NCBI GenBank assembly: GCA_036732565.1
Contig: DAINCF010000059.1
Coordinates: forward strand, 1 to 20,170
Direction: 5' to 3'
Source of the DNA: JAIVJN01 sp036732565
Lineage (GTDB): Bacteria; Acidobacteriota; Vicinamibacteria; Vicinamibacterales; UBA2999
DNA length: 20,170 nt
Part shown: positions 6,687 through 14,369 of the stretch, in pieces
Numbering within the stretch: the stretch's first letter is position 1
Layout of the letters: each line of letters begins with the position of its first letter
Translations under genes and position numbers: made by a program
The notes under the pieces: model-generated
Seen by the model: only the letters and a program-made list of their open reading frames with translations
Database searches by the model: none
Told to the model about the DNA's origin: nothing

Positions 6687-8279
6687 TTACAGGCGTTTCG
6701 GTCGTAGCCGACGCATCACCATGGCGCGCGCGTCTGCAAATTCGGGCAACCGCAGGAGATGCGCGGCCAGCGCGAGCACGCCGAGGCCGGCCGCAATCGC
6801 GAGGCCGACGCGCACGGCCTCCGCGATGATCGAGTGGCCCGGTAAGCTGTGGCGCAGCGAGCGCTCGACCAGCCACGCGGTCACGGCCATGGCCGCTGCC
6901 GCAATCAGAATGCGCGCGAAGGCCGACGCGATCCGCCGCCCCTCGATGCCGTTCAGATGAGTGCGCAACATCCACAGCTGCGCGGCGGCGTTCAGCAGGG
7001 CCGTGAGCGACGTGCCGAGCGCGAGCCCTCGATAGCCGATGACGTTCACGAGCGCCACATTGAGCGCAACGTTGGCCACCACCGAGCTCATGCTGATGGC
7101 GACCGGAATGTGACTCAAGTGCAATGCGTAGAAGGTCGGCGAGACGATCCGTACGATCGAATAGCCGACGAGCCCGACCGCGTACAGCTGAAGGACGGCC
7201 GCCGTCGCCGCGGTGTCCTCGGGTGAGAAGCTGCCGTGCTCGAAGATCAGTGCGACGATCGGCTGCGCGAGCACGATCAGGCCAAGCGTCGCCGGCACGT
7301 TGAGCGAGAGCATCAGCGCGATCGCCGAGGCGACTGTGGACCGCATCCCCTCCACGTCGTTCTTCGCGGCGAGGCGCGACACCGCCGGCGTGGCGGCGGC
7401 GGCGATCGAAACGCCGAACAGCCCGATCGGCAAGTACATCAATCGAAACGCCAGGTCGAGCCACGTCACCGCGCCGGTGCCTTCGCTCGTTGCCAGAATC
7501 GTGTTGACGAAGACGTTGATCTGCGTCGCGGCGAGCCCGATCGTTCCAGGCCCCATCAGGAACAGAATCTGTCGAAGTCCGGGATCGTAGAGATCGAGGA
7601 CCGGCCGATAGCGAAATCGTTCCGCCCTCAGCGGCCACCACTGCAACGCCAGCTGTCCGAGACCGCCCACCAGCGTGCTGAGCGCGACGAGGACGATCGG
7701 CTCGATGCCGAGCGACGGGGCAAGCGGAATGCCGACGACCGTGATGGCGATGGTCGCCACGTTGAACATCGCCGGTGACAACGCCGGCACGAAGAAGTGT
7801 CCAAGCGAGTTCAGCATGCCCATCAACACCGCGGCCATCGCCACGAGCGTGAGGAACGGCATCATCAACCGCGTGAGGTACACGGTCAGCGGCAGCTTGC
7901 CCGGAATCGCCGAGTAGTCGCTCGCAAACAGGTTGACGAGCTGTGGAGCGAAGACCACGCCGAGGATGACCAATCCACCGGTCACGATCATGAGCGTGTT
8001 GAGCACGGAGTTGGCGAGCCGCCACGCGCGCTCGCGGCCGTCGTTGGTCAAGGTCCGCGTGAACGTTGGCACGAACGCGGCGCTCATCGCCCCTTCCGCA
8101 AACAGATCCCGCAGCAGATTGGGGACGCGAAACGCCACGCGATACGCGTCCGCCGCGTCGCTGGCACCGAAGTAGTAGGCGAGGACCTGATCTCGTACCA
8201 GCCCGAGGACTCGGCTGGTCATCGTCGCCAGGCCGAACACTCCTGCGGAGCGGGCCAGGCGCGGAGCGGACTCAGGCAT
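6687..8279 (-). CDS. murJ: Lipid II flippase MurJ
   Basis: A 530-residue polytopic protein of the MurJ/MviN (MOP superfamily) family, which flips the peptidoglycan precursor lipid II across the cytoplasmic membrane. The amino-terminal signature is clear: TSRVLGLVRD, DAYRVAFRVPNLLRDLFAEG and AFVPTF. Residues matching the essential charged positions of E. coli MurJ are present as R23, R29, D44 and R57 (by family alignment from memory). Length fits the usual 500-550. I prefer ATG 8279; an in-frame GTG at 8291 adds four residues, and neither has a clear Shine-Dalgarno site. A 276-base stretch separates it from yqeY and contains that gene's terminator, so murJ probably has its own promoter there. 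It sits about 10 kb from the dcw genes, to which it is functionally linked. Confidence 0.95.
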   Translation of the reverse strand: MPESAPRLARSAGVFGLATMTSRVLGLVRDQVLAYYFGASDAADAYRVAFRVPNLLRDLFAEGAMSAAFVPTFTRTLTNDGRERAWRLANSVLNTLMIVTGGLVILGVVFAPQLVNLFASDYSAIPGKLPLTVYLTRLMMPFLTLVAMAAVLMGMLNSLGHFFVPALSPAMFNVATIAITVVGIPLAPSLGIEPIVLVALSTLVGGLGQLALQWWPLRAERFRYRPVLDLYDPGLRQILFLMGPGTIGLAATQINVFVNTILATSEGTGAVTWLDLAFRLMYLPIGLFGVSIAAAATPAVSRLAAKNDVEGMRSTVASAIALMLSLNVPATLGLIVLAQPIVALIFEHGSFSPEDTAATAAVLQLYAVGLVGYSIVRIVSPTFYALHLSHIPVAISMSSVVANVALNVALVNVIGYRGLALGTSLTALLNAAAQLWMLRTHLNGIEGRRIASAFARILIAAAAMAVTAWLVERSLRHSLPGHSIIAEAVRVGLAIAAGLGVLALAAHLLRLPEFADARAMVMRRLRPKRL

Positions 8280-8394
8280 GCGGCGAGGCACAGCGTAGCA
8301 CGCTCGTAAGGCGGTCTCGGGTCAGGTCATGCGCGCAGGCGGACAGTGTCCGCGTGCGAACACGACTCGTCGGCTCCGTGAAACATGTTGAAAC

Positions 8395-8425
8395 AAAAAG
8401 GGCTCCGGCCTGGCGGCGGGAGCCC
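8395..8425 (-). terminator. Intrinsic terminator downstream of yqeY
   Basis: On the minus strand GGGCTCC (8425-8419) and GGAGCCC (8406-8400) form a GC-rich 7-bp stem with a 12-base loop, followed by TTTTTG. This is a standard Rho-independent terminator for transcription leaving yqeY. It lies about 130 bases after the yqeY stop. The rest of 8280-8555 shows no convincing gene. Confidence 0.75.
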
Positions 8426-8555
8426 GAAAGGAGGATGGTGAGAGGCTGACTAGGCCTTTCAAAACATATAGACGGTTCCACTGGGCGAAATGTTTGACCT
8501 CGTCCAGCGGCAGTCACGAAAAATTACAAACCGCTGGGATGGGGGAGGTGACCGC

Positions 8556-9005
8556 TCAGCCGCTCAATCGCGCCCGGACGGCTTCGTTGACCCGCTTGCC
8601 GTCGACCGTCTTGCCGGCGAGCGCGTCGAGCGTGGCCTTCATGACCTTGCCCATGTCGCGCGGACCCGCCGCCCCGGTCTCGGCGATGGCGCGCGTGACC
8701 GCCGCGTCGATCTCCTCCTGTGTCACCGATGGCGGAAGGTACGTGTTCAGCACCTCGATCTCCGCTTGTTCCTTGTCGGCCAGATCCTGGCGTTTCCCGG
8801 CCGTGAACTGCTCGATCGCGTCGCGTCGTTGTTTCACCAGCGTGCCGACGACCTGAAGCTCTTCCGTAGCCTCGAGCGCGCGGCCCTTCTCGATGCTCTT
8901 GTTGGTCAATGCCGTTTTCAGCATCCTGAGCGCCGTCAACCGCGTCGCCTCGCGCGCCTTCATCGCCGTCGCGATGTCACCGCTGATCTTGTCGGTGAGA
9001 GTCAT
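8556..9005 (-). CDS. yqeY: GatB/YqeY domain-containing protein
   Basis: A 149-residue, highly charged, helical protein of the YqeY family, related to the C-terminal tRNA-binding tail of GatB, the amidotransferase subunit. Typical motifs are present: RLTALRMLKTALTNKSIEKG near the start, LNTYLPPSVTQEEID in the middle and GPRDMGKVMKA near the end. It is probably an RNA- or tRNA-associated protein; no enzymatic function is established. ATG 9005 is favoured because GGGAGG lies 9 bases upstream; the ATG at 9014 directly abuts that site and is too close. The usual rpsU partner seen beside yqeY in many bacteria is absent here. The gene is followed by an intrinsic terminator. Confidence 0.92.
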   Translation of the reverse strand: MTLTDKISGDIATAMKAREATRLTALRMLKTALTNKSIEKGRALEATEELQVVGTLVKQRRDAIEQFTAGKRQDLADKEQAEIEVLNTYLPPSVTQEEIDAAVTRAIAETGAAGPRDMGKVMKATLDALAGKTVDGKRVNEAVRARLSG

Positions 9006-9047
9006 GAGCAGCATCCTCCCGTGTAAAGGCGGTTCGCAACCTACGGT

Positions 9048-9075
9048 GTAGGGGCGGTTCGCGAACCGCCCCTAC
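9048..9075. repeat. Perfect 28-bp palindrome at the 3' end of the GNAT gene
   Basis: GTAGGGGCGGTTCG (9048-9061) is followed at once by its exact complement CGAACCGCCCCTAC (9062-9075). A degenerate partial copy, GGCGGTTCGCAACC, lies just before it at 9029-9042. On the minus strand the palindrome supplies the TAG stop (9074-9072) of the GNAT gene. It resembles the REP-like extragenic palindromes that occur in many copies in some genomes. It could act as a terminator or mRNA stabiliser, though no T-run follows. Confidence 0.8.
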
Positions 9076-10118
9076 GTATGATCCAATTCCCCATCCCCGA
9101 GCGTGAAATGCCAATCGTCGGCGTCGGTGTAGAAGTCCGCCGGTACCTGCACCGCGTTGACGCGCACGTTGAGATCCACGGTCGACTTCACGACGAAGTA
9201 CCCCGATCGACGAATCACCCGGCGGAAGCCGGCGTGCTGTACGTAGCATCGGATCTTGTCGGAGTCCTCCGCGCGCGCCTCGCGATCGATCCACCGCAGC
9301 AGCGTCTTCAGCCCGCGCTCGTCTTCCGGATCCGTGAGGAAGTCGACGATCTGCGTCACGCGTCCCTGCGGCTCCCGCCGATGCCGATACACCGCGTAAC
9401 CGTGCACTTCGTCGTCGCGCCGCAGCACTGCGGCGGCGTAGCGCACGTGCGGCGGATCGAAGAACTTCCAGTTGAGATACCTCGCATCGCGCTTGACGGC
9501 GAGGTCCAGGCGCGGCGCCACGCGCGTCCAGAGCCGATCGACGTCCGAATCGAAGCGCCGCACGATCTCCACTTCCTCGCGCAGCGGCCGCGCCCGCGCG
9601 ACCACACGCACGAACGGCAACGTCACGGCCGACACGAGCCGATTGATCGGCACGGGCCATGACGGCTGCCGCAGCGCGCGTCGACTGAGCGGCTTGACCA
9701 GACAGGGAATGACCACGGGCTTGGGCCAATGCAGCCGATGATCCAGGAGATAGCGCGTGCCCTCGGACAAGCCCGCCCCGAGCGCGACGCCCGACTGTCG
9801 ATCCCACGTGCGCAGCAGCGATTCACCGAGGCCCTGCCGCTGCCGTTCCGCGACCACCAGGGGATCGCCGGACCACGTGCCCTCGGCTTCGAGACCGCGG
9901 AGGTTGACCCGTACTTGGGTGAGCAGCGTGGCCGCGATGATCGTCGGACCCTCGCGCACCACCCAGTACGGCGGCTCGCCGCTGTTGTTGGCGGGATTGC
10001 GTCGCGCCCAGTCCCATCGCAGGCGCATGGCATCAGCCGCGGCGATGCCAAACGTCCGACGATAGAGAAGCTCGATGCCGCGGCGATCGTCTGGGTGAAA
10101 GCGCTCGATGTCAGCCAT
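9072..10118 (-). CDS. GNAT-type N-acyltransferase family protein
   Basis: A 348-residue protein resembling the two-domain GNAT acyltransferases often found near polysaccharide genes. The amino-terminal half looks like a GNAT fold: IELLYRRTFG, YWVVREGPTIIAATLLTQ (strands), then DPLVVAERQRQGLGESLL, which matches the acetyl-CoA-binding (R/Q)xxGx(G/A) motif as RQGLGE. The C-terminal half repeats the pattern more weakly and ends in WHFTLGDGELD, similar to the tail of this group. Substrate unknown; an acetyl or other acyl acceptor in envelope glycan metabolism is a guess from family and neighbours. ATG 10118 is the start. It lies 53 bases downstream of the low-complexity secreted protein gene. Its TAG stop comes from the 28-bp palindrome, so the last residues may be repeat-derived. 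Confidence 0.78.
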   Translation of the reverse strand: MADIERFHPDDRRGIELLYRRTFGIAAADAMRLRWDWARRNPANNSGEPPYWVVREGPTIIAATLLTQVRVNLRGLEAEGTWSGDPLVVAERQRQGLGESLLRTWDRQSGVALGAGLSEGTRYLLDHRLHWPKPVVIPCLVKPLSRRALRQPSWPVPINRLVSAVTLPFVRVVARARPLREEVEIVRRFDSDVDRLWTRVAPRLDLAVKRDARYLNWKFFDPPHVRYAAAVLRRDDEVHGYAVYRHRREPQGRVTQIVDFLTDPEDERGLKTLLRWIDREARAEDSDKIRCYVQHAGFRRVIRRSGYFVVKSTVDLNVRVNAVQVPADFYTDADDWHFTLGDGELDHT

Positions 10119-10171
10119 CGGCGACCGCGCGCAGCGCGGTCAAACAACACCGACCCGTCGGCGACGCAGGA

Positions 10172-11164
10172 CTACTTCTGTCCCGGCGGCCGCTGGAAGG
10201 GATTCGTCGGCTGTGTGGGCTGTGGGGGCTGCTGAACGACACCTGGTGTCGGAGAGCCGATGATCTGGAACGTCCCCGGCGCGGGCGGCGCCACGTTCGG
10301 GAACTGCTGTTGTTGTTGCTGCTGCTGTTGCTGCGCCGCGCCCAACGCTGCTGCAAACGGATTCACGACCGGCGTCTGCTGCTGACCAGACTGCGGTTGC
10401 ACCTGCCCGAACGGCGTCTGCGTCGGCTGGCCGAACGGCATCGCCTGAGGCTGCTGGACCGGTGTCGGCGCGAACGGAGAGTTCTGCGCAGGCGCGCCAA
10501 AAGGTGATGTCTGCGCGGGCGCTCCGAACGGTGATCCCTGCGCGGGCGCTCCGAACGGTGAGCCCTGCGCCGGTTGGCCGAACGGCGCCGCTTGGTTCTG
10601 GCCGCCGCCTTGCTGCATGAACGGGTTCGCCGCCGCGTTCTCGGGCTGACCCTGGTTCGGGAACGAGAACACGGGTGGCTGCTGCGGATCGGGCTCCGCT
10701 TCCGCAACCGCCGGGGCGTCGTCCTCGTCGCCCTGCGCCTGACGACCGCCGCGCAGGAATGGATTCGTCGGCGCCGAGGGTGGCGGAGCCCCCTTCGCGT
10801 TTTGTGGTGCCGAGCTCGTCGGCAGCACCATGATGCGATCGAACATCGACTCGCCTGGGACGCCGTTGGCCGCTCGCGGGATCGCCATGTACCCGGCGGC
10901 ACTACGAAGGACGACTTCGAGCGCCTGCCGCTCGGGCGTGTTGACCAGCTTCAACGTGACCGGCCCGCCAGCGATCCGTTCACCGTTGACGATCTTCGTG
11001 CCACCGACACGGCTCCACTGGTCGAGAATCTGCCGGATGGTTGCGCCCTGCGCGTCGAGGTTGACCAGGCCGTTGTGAATGGTCAGCGACAGCTGCTGTG
11101 CCGACGCAGGCGCGACGCACAGAGCCATCACGAGCAGCAGAGACGGTATGGTGCAGCGGCGCAT
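10172..11164 (-). CDS. Secreted protein with secretin-N-like domain and Pro/Gln-rich repeat tail
   Basis: A 330-residue exported protein. Residues 1-22 are a Sec signal peptide with probable cleavage after APASA. Residues 25-93 resemble the short secretin/TonB amino-terminal (STN-like) domain: a beta strand LSLTIHNG, a helix IRQILDQWSRVGG, VTLKLVNTP, then a helix ALEVVLRSAAG. The remainder is low complexity: four to five 9-residue units of the type SPFGAPAQG, further PFGQ motifs and a run of ten Gln. Such a tail is probably disordered. STN domains occur in pilus or secretion outer-membrane channels and TonB receptors, but no barrel or secretin core follows, so it is not itself a channel. ATG 11164 is chosen because GGAG lies 6 bases upstream; the TTG four codons earlier is unlikely. 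Function unknown. Confidence 0.82.
   Translation of the reverse strand: MRRCTIPSLLLVMALCVAPASAQQLSLTIHNGLVNLDAQGATIRQILDQWSRVGGTKIVNGERIAGGPVTLKLVNTPERQALEVVLRSAAGYMAIPRAANGVPGESMFDRIMVLPTSSAPQNAKGAPPPSAPTNPFLRGGRQAQGDEDDAPAVAEAEPDPQQPPVFSFPNQGQPENAAANPFMQQGGGQNQAAPFGQPAQGSPFGAPAQGSPFGAPAQTSPFGAPAQNSPFAPTPVQQPQAMPFGQPTQTPFGQVQPQSGQQQTPVVNPFAAALGAAQQQQQQQQQQFPNVAPPAPGTFQIIGSPTPGVVQQPPQPTQPTNPFQRPPGQK
10304..10333. repeat. Ten-codon glutamine run
   Basis: Ten consecutive CAG/CAA codons (minus strand) inside the low-complexity secreted protein gene. Codons are mixed, so it is not a pure trinucleotide microsatellite, but slippage could still vary its length between strains. Confidence 0.85.
10484..10588. 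repeat. 27-bp tandem repeat encoding SPFGAPAQ-type units
   Basis: Units begin at 10484, 10511, 10538 and 10565, exactly 27 bp apart, each encoding nine residues of the secreted protein's tail. The two central units share 24 identical bases (10511-10534 and 10538-10561); the outer ones have diverged. The repeat keeps frame, so copy-number change would lengthen or shorten the protein without breaking it. Confidence 0.85.
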
Positions 11165-11221
11165 AAAGATCTCCAATATCCGAGTATACGCTTGTCTCGG
11201 ATGGTTCGAACGTCGAATGTC

Positions 11222-12202
11222 TCAGACAGTTCGGACGTCCAACTTGGCCCGAAAGTCGGCTACAACCCGCCGGATGATCTCGTCCAGCTGGACCTTAGGC
11301 GCGAATCCGACGGTTGCACGGATCTTCGTCAGGTCGGGCACGCGCCGGGGCATGTCCTCGAAGCCCTCTTCGTAGGCCTCGGCATAGGGAATCGTCACAA
11401 TCGGCGAACTGGCGCCGGTCACGCTCTTGATCCGCTCAGCGAGCTCTCGAATCGTGACCTCTTCCTGACTGCCGATGTTGAACACCTGTCCGACCGCCTC
11501 TGGCGTGGACATCAAGGCGACAAGGGCGCCGACCACGTCCCCGACGTATGTGAAGCTGCGGGACTGCGTGCCGTCTCCAAACACCGTGATCGGCTCACCG
11601 GCCAGGGCCTGCTTGGCGAAGGTTGGCAGCACCATCCCGTAGCGATCGGTCTGACGCGGGCCCACCGTGTTGAAGAAGCGGACGATCACGACGGGCAGGT
11701 GCTTCTCTTTGTAGTACGCCAGCGCGAGGAACTCGTCCAGCGCCTTGCTGCACGCATATGCCCACCGATGACGCGTCGTCGCCCCCATGACGAGATCCGC
11801 ATCCTCGCGGAACGGCACATCGGTGCTCTTGCCGTAGACCTCTGACGTCGACGCGATGAACACGAGCTTCCGCTGGCGCGCCGCGTGGCGCAGGATGACC
11901 TCGGTGCCGTGCACGTTGGTCTCGATGGTGTGCACCGGCTTCTGCACGATCAAGCGCACGCCGACCGCCGCCGCGAGGTGGAACACGACGTTCGCCCGAT
12001 CGACCAGCCGGGCGACGACGGGATCGTTGAAAACCGTGTCGATGGTGTGGGTGAAGCCGGGACGGCCGACGAGGTGGGCGATGTTGTCCATCGAGCCGGT
12101 GGAGAGGTCGTCGATCACCGAGACCTCGTGGCCCGCCTCGAGCAGCGATTCGGCCAGGTGCGAACCGATGAAGCCGGCGCCGCCCGTAATCAATGTGTGC
12201 AT
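11222..12202 (-). CDS. NAD-dependent nucleotide-sugar epimerase/decarboxylase-like SDR
   Basis: A 326-residue extended short-chain dehydrogenase that uses NAD to modify a nucleotide sugar. The Rossmann motif is TGGAGFIG near residue 6. The active site is STSEVYG (T119, E121) with Y149-x-x-x-K153. The STSE pattern, with Glu after Ser, is shared with the decarboxylase domain of ArnA, where the Glu takes part in UDP-glucuronate decarboxylation. The region MPRRVPDLTKIR may hold the matching Arg, so a UDP-glucuronate decarboxylase is possible; a 4-epimerase or other SDR is equally plausible. It is the last gene of the glycan run, 26 bases after the aminotransferase gene. ATG 12202 is the only sensible start but lacks a clear Shine-Dalgarno site. 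Confidence 0.87.
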   Translation of the reverse strand: MHTLITGGAGFIGSHLAESLLEAGHEVSVIDDLSTGSMDNIAHLVGRPGFTHTIDTVFNDPVVARLVDRANVVFHLAAAVGVRLIVQKPVHTIETNVHGTEVILRHAARQRKLVFIASTSEVYGKSTDVPFREDADLVMGATTRHRWAYACSKALDEFLALAYYKEKHLPVVIVRFFNTVGPRQTDRYGMVLPTFAKQALAGEPITVFGDGTQSRSFTYVGDVVGALVALMSTPEAVGQVFNIGSQEEVTIRELAERIKSVTGASSPIVTIPYAEAYEEGFEDMPRRVPDLTKIRATVGFAPKVQLDEIIRRVVADFRAKLDVRTV

Positions 12203-12222
12203 AGCGATAGGTGTCTAGAGAT

Positions 12223-12256
12223 GGGTGCCTACGGTGCCTGAGGTGCTCCGGGTGCG
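12223..12256. repeat. GGTGCC-word repeat overlapping the aminotransferase 3' end
   Basis: GGGTGCC (12223), GGTGCC (12233), GGTGCT (12242) and GGGTGCG (12250) follow each other at 8-10-base spacing, the same word type as the inverted repeat at 3961-4065 but in one orientation only. On the minus strand they encode the last residues (APGAPQAP) and the TAG stop of the DegT-family gene. Confidence 0.65.
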
Positions 12257-13350
12257 AACGTGCGTACGGCGCTCGCGATGAAGTCCACGTCCGATTCGTC
12301 CAGCGTCGGGTAGAGGGGAAGCGACAGCAGCTCGTCGCAGATGCGATCGGCGATCGGACATTGGTCTGGCGACGTGCCAGCCAACGCCGGCTGACGAGGG
12401 ATCGGGACCGGATAGTGCACCAGCGTTTCGATGCCCGCGGCCTTCAGATGCGCCTGCAGCTCCGCCCGCGCGGACGTGCGAATTGGAAACAGATGATACA
12501 CGTGCCCCGACTCGAGCTCGGGCGGAACGGTGATCGATGCACCGACCAGCGCGGCGCGATACCGTCGCGCCAGCACCCGACGTTTTTCGGTCCACGTGCG
12601 CAGGTACGGCAGTCGCGCACGCAGAATCGCGGCCTGCATCTCGTCCAGGCGGCTGTTCGCGCCCGGCTCGAGATGTTGATAACGGCTGGTTTGCCCGCCA
12701 TTCCGCAGACGTCTGAGACGAGCGGCGAGCGACGCATCGTTCGTGATCACCGCGCCGCCGTCGCCCATCGCGCCGAGATTCTTCGTGGGGTAGAAGCTGA
12801 ACGCCCCGGCGATGCCCATGGTGCCCACCGGGTGCCGGTTGTACGTCGCCAGATGTGCCTGACAGGCATCCTCGACGACCGCCAGGGAGTGACGACCGGC
12901 AATGGTCATCAGCGGCGCCGTGTCGGCAGGCTGCCCATAGAGATGCACCGGCAACAGCGCGCGCGTGCGGGGCGTGACCGCGGCCTCCACCCGCGCCGGA
13001 TCCATCGTCAGCCGATCGGGATCGAGGTCCACGAAGACGGGACGCGCGCCCGCCATCATGATCGCGAGCGCCGAGTACGCCGCGGAGAGCGGTGAGGTGA
13101 TGACCTCGTCGCCCGGCCCGACGTCGAGCGCACGAAGCGTCAGGCTGATCGCGTCGGTGCCGGTCCCGACGCCGATCGCATGCGCCGCGCCCGAGGCCGC
13201 GGCGAACTCGGATTCGAACGCCTCGACCTCCGGACCGAGCACGAACCACCCGCGGTCGATCACGCGCCGGATCGCGCTGTCGACGTCTCCGGAATCCTCG
13301 TGCGGCGTCAGCGCATTGAACGGCACCCGGACCGTGCTGGCGCGGCTCAC
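12229..13350 (-). CDS. DegT/DnrJ/EryC1/StrS-family sugar aminotransferase
   Basis: A 373-residue PLP enzyme that transfers an amino group, usually from glutamate, to a keto nucleotide sugar. The PLP lysine is K190 in SFYPTKNLGAMGDGG; the ring-nitrogen Asp is D161 in VVEDACQAH; GTGTDAISL (62-70) contacts the phosphate. The SFYPTKNLG form is common in enzymes aminating dTDP-keto-hexoses, while ArnB-type enzymes vary here, so the substrate is open. The start is GTG 13350, overlapping the previous gene's TGA as GTGA, which implies translational coupling. The C-terminal tail APGAPQAP and stop are encoded by GGTGCC repeat words and may be a recent extension. It indicates that the operon makes an amino sugar. 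Confidence 0.93.
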   Translation of the reverse strand: MSRASTVRVPFNALTPHEDSGDVDSAIRRVIDRGWFVLGPEVEAFESEFAAASGAAHAIGVGTGTDAISLTLRALDVGPGDEVITSPLSAAYSALAIMMAGARPVFVDLDPDRLTMDPARVEAAVTPRTRALLPVHLYGQPADTAPLMTIAGRHSLAVVEDACQAHLATYNRHPVGTMGIAGAFSFYPTKNLGAMGDGGAVITNDASLAARLRRLRNGGQTSRYQHLEPGANSRLDEMQAAILRARLPYLRTWTEKRRVLARRYRAALVGASITVPPELESGHVYHLFPIRTSARAELQAHLKAAGIETLVHYPVPIPRQPALAGTSPDQCPIADRICDELLSLPLYPTLDESDVDFIASAVRTFAPGAPQAP

Positions 13351-14369
13351 GCGGTGCCTCCGGGCGCGACCTGGCCGTCGAGGTAGTGCGGCAGGTGCTG
13401 ACGATAGTACGCGAGCGTGCGCGCCAGCCCTTCGCGCATCGTGACCTGCGGCGTCCAGCCGACGGCGGTCTTGAACCGCGACGAGTCCGCGTAGAAGCTG
13501 CCGATGTCGATCACCTTCTTCTCAGGCGGCCACTCGACGAAGCGGAAACTGCCCGATCCCGCCAGCTCGATGAGCAGCGCCACCAGCTCGCGATGGGAGA
13601 GGTGCTCGTCGCCGCCGACGTTCACCGCCTCGCCGTTCAGGGCGTCCGAGCATGCCGCGCGCAGAAACGCATCCACCGCATCGTCGACGTAGACGAAGTC
13701 GCGGACTTGCGATCCGTCGCCGAAGATCTCGATTTCGCGCCCTTCGAGGGCAAGCCTGATGAACCATGCGATGAAGCCTTGACGGTTGTGCCTGAGCAGC
13801 TGACGCGGGCCGTAGACGTTGGTGAGGCGCAGCGAGCAGGCGGATACGCCGAAGACGTTGTTGTAGACCAGATGGTAGTACTCGCCGGCCGCCTTGTTGA
13901 TCCCGTTGACGTCGGTCGGCCGCACGAGATGTTGCTCGGTGACCGGCAGATGATCCGGCCTGCCGTAAATCTGCCGCGTGCTCGCGTAGACCACGCGCGC
14001 CCGAGGGTTGAAGCGCCGGCACGCCTCGAGCAGCGTGAGCTGGCTGCGGCAGTTGATCTCCAGATCGGTGTGCGGGTCGATCATGCTGTCGATGTGACTG
14101 ACCTGACCGGCGAGATTGAAGATGACCTCGCGATCCTGGACGAGGTAGTTCATCGAGCTGGCCTGCCGCACGTCCGCGACGTTCACCCGCACGCGGTCCT
14201 CGATGCCGGCGATGTTGAAGAAGTTGCCGCCGTAGTCGGGAATCAGCGAGTCCACCAGCAGCACGTCGGCGCCGAGTTCGGCGAGACGGCGAGCGAGGTT
14301 GCTGCCGATGAAACCGAGCCCACCGGTGATCATCACGCGGCGGGCGCGGTAGTACTCCAGGTAGCTCAC
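13347..14369 (-). CDS. Atypical extended SDR, nucleotide-sugar epimerase/dehydratase family
   Basis: A 340-residue NAD-binding SDR. The cofactor motif is TGGLGFIG (15-22) with D40 after the second strand; the substrate-side motifs ASTRQIYG (129-136), RLTNVYGPRQ and FGDGSQVRDFVYVDD are typical. The usual catalytic Y-x-x-x-K is read here as N155-G-I-N-K159: Lys is kept and Tyr is replaced by Asn. I recall the same VNGINK form in other bacterial homologues, so it looks like a subfamily trait and not decay. Its chemistry may therefore differ from that of a normal 4-epimerase. GTG 14369 overlaps the GT2 stop by four bases (GTGA), and its own TGA overlaps the aminotransferase GTG. Product unknown. 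Confidence 0.88.
   Translation of the reverse strand: MSYLEYYRARRVMITGGLGFIGSNLARRLAELGADVLLVDSLIPDYGGNFFNIAGIEDRVRVNVADVRQASSMNYLVQDREVIFNLAGQVSHIDSMIDPHTDLEINCRSQLTLLEACRRFNPRARVVYASTRQIYGRPDHLPVTEQHLVRPTDVNGINKAAGEYYHLVYNNVFGVSACSLRLTNVYGPRQLLRHNRQGFIAWFIRLALEGREIEIFGDGSQVRDFVYVDDAVDAFLRAACSDALNGEAVNVGGDEHLSHRELVALLIELAGSGSFRFVEWPPEKKVIDIGSFYADSSRFKTAVGWTPQVTMREGLARTLAYYRQHLPHYLDGQVAPGGTA

Noticed and set aside
6154..8025. A 623-residue minus-strand open frame covering most of murJ
   Set aside because: Its Arg/Ala-rich first 450 residues are an out-of-frame shadow of murJ; only the last 166 codons, after a signal peptide and a good ribosome-binding site, look like a real gene.
8383..8437. 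Plus-strand short peptide starting ATGTTGAAACAAAAAGGG
   Set aside because: It is formed by the terminator hairpin and its flanks, with no ribosome-binding site, so chance is more likely.
8490..9026. Plus-strand frame of 178 codons opposite yqeY
   Set aside because: Antisense shadow in a GC-rich gene; no domain, while yqeY on the other strand is clear.
11204..11216. GGTTCGAACG resembling a tRNA T-loop
   Set aside because: No acceptor stem, anticodon arm or D-arm can be built around it; it lies in a 57-base gap.
12203..13249. Alternative long minus-strand frame across the aminotransferase
   Set aside because: Out-of-frame shadow; the DegT-family frame has the PLP lysine and coupled GTG start.
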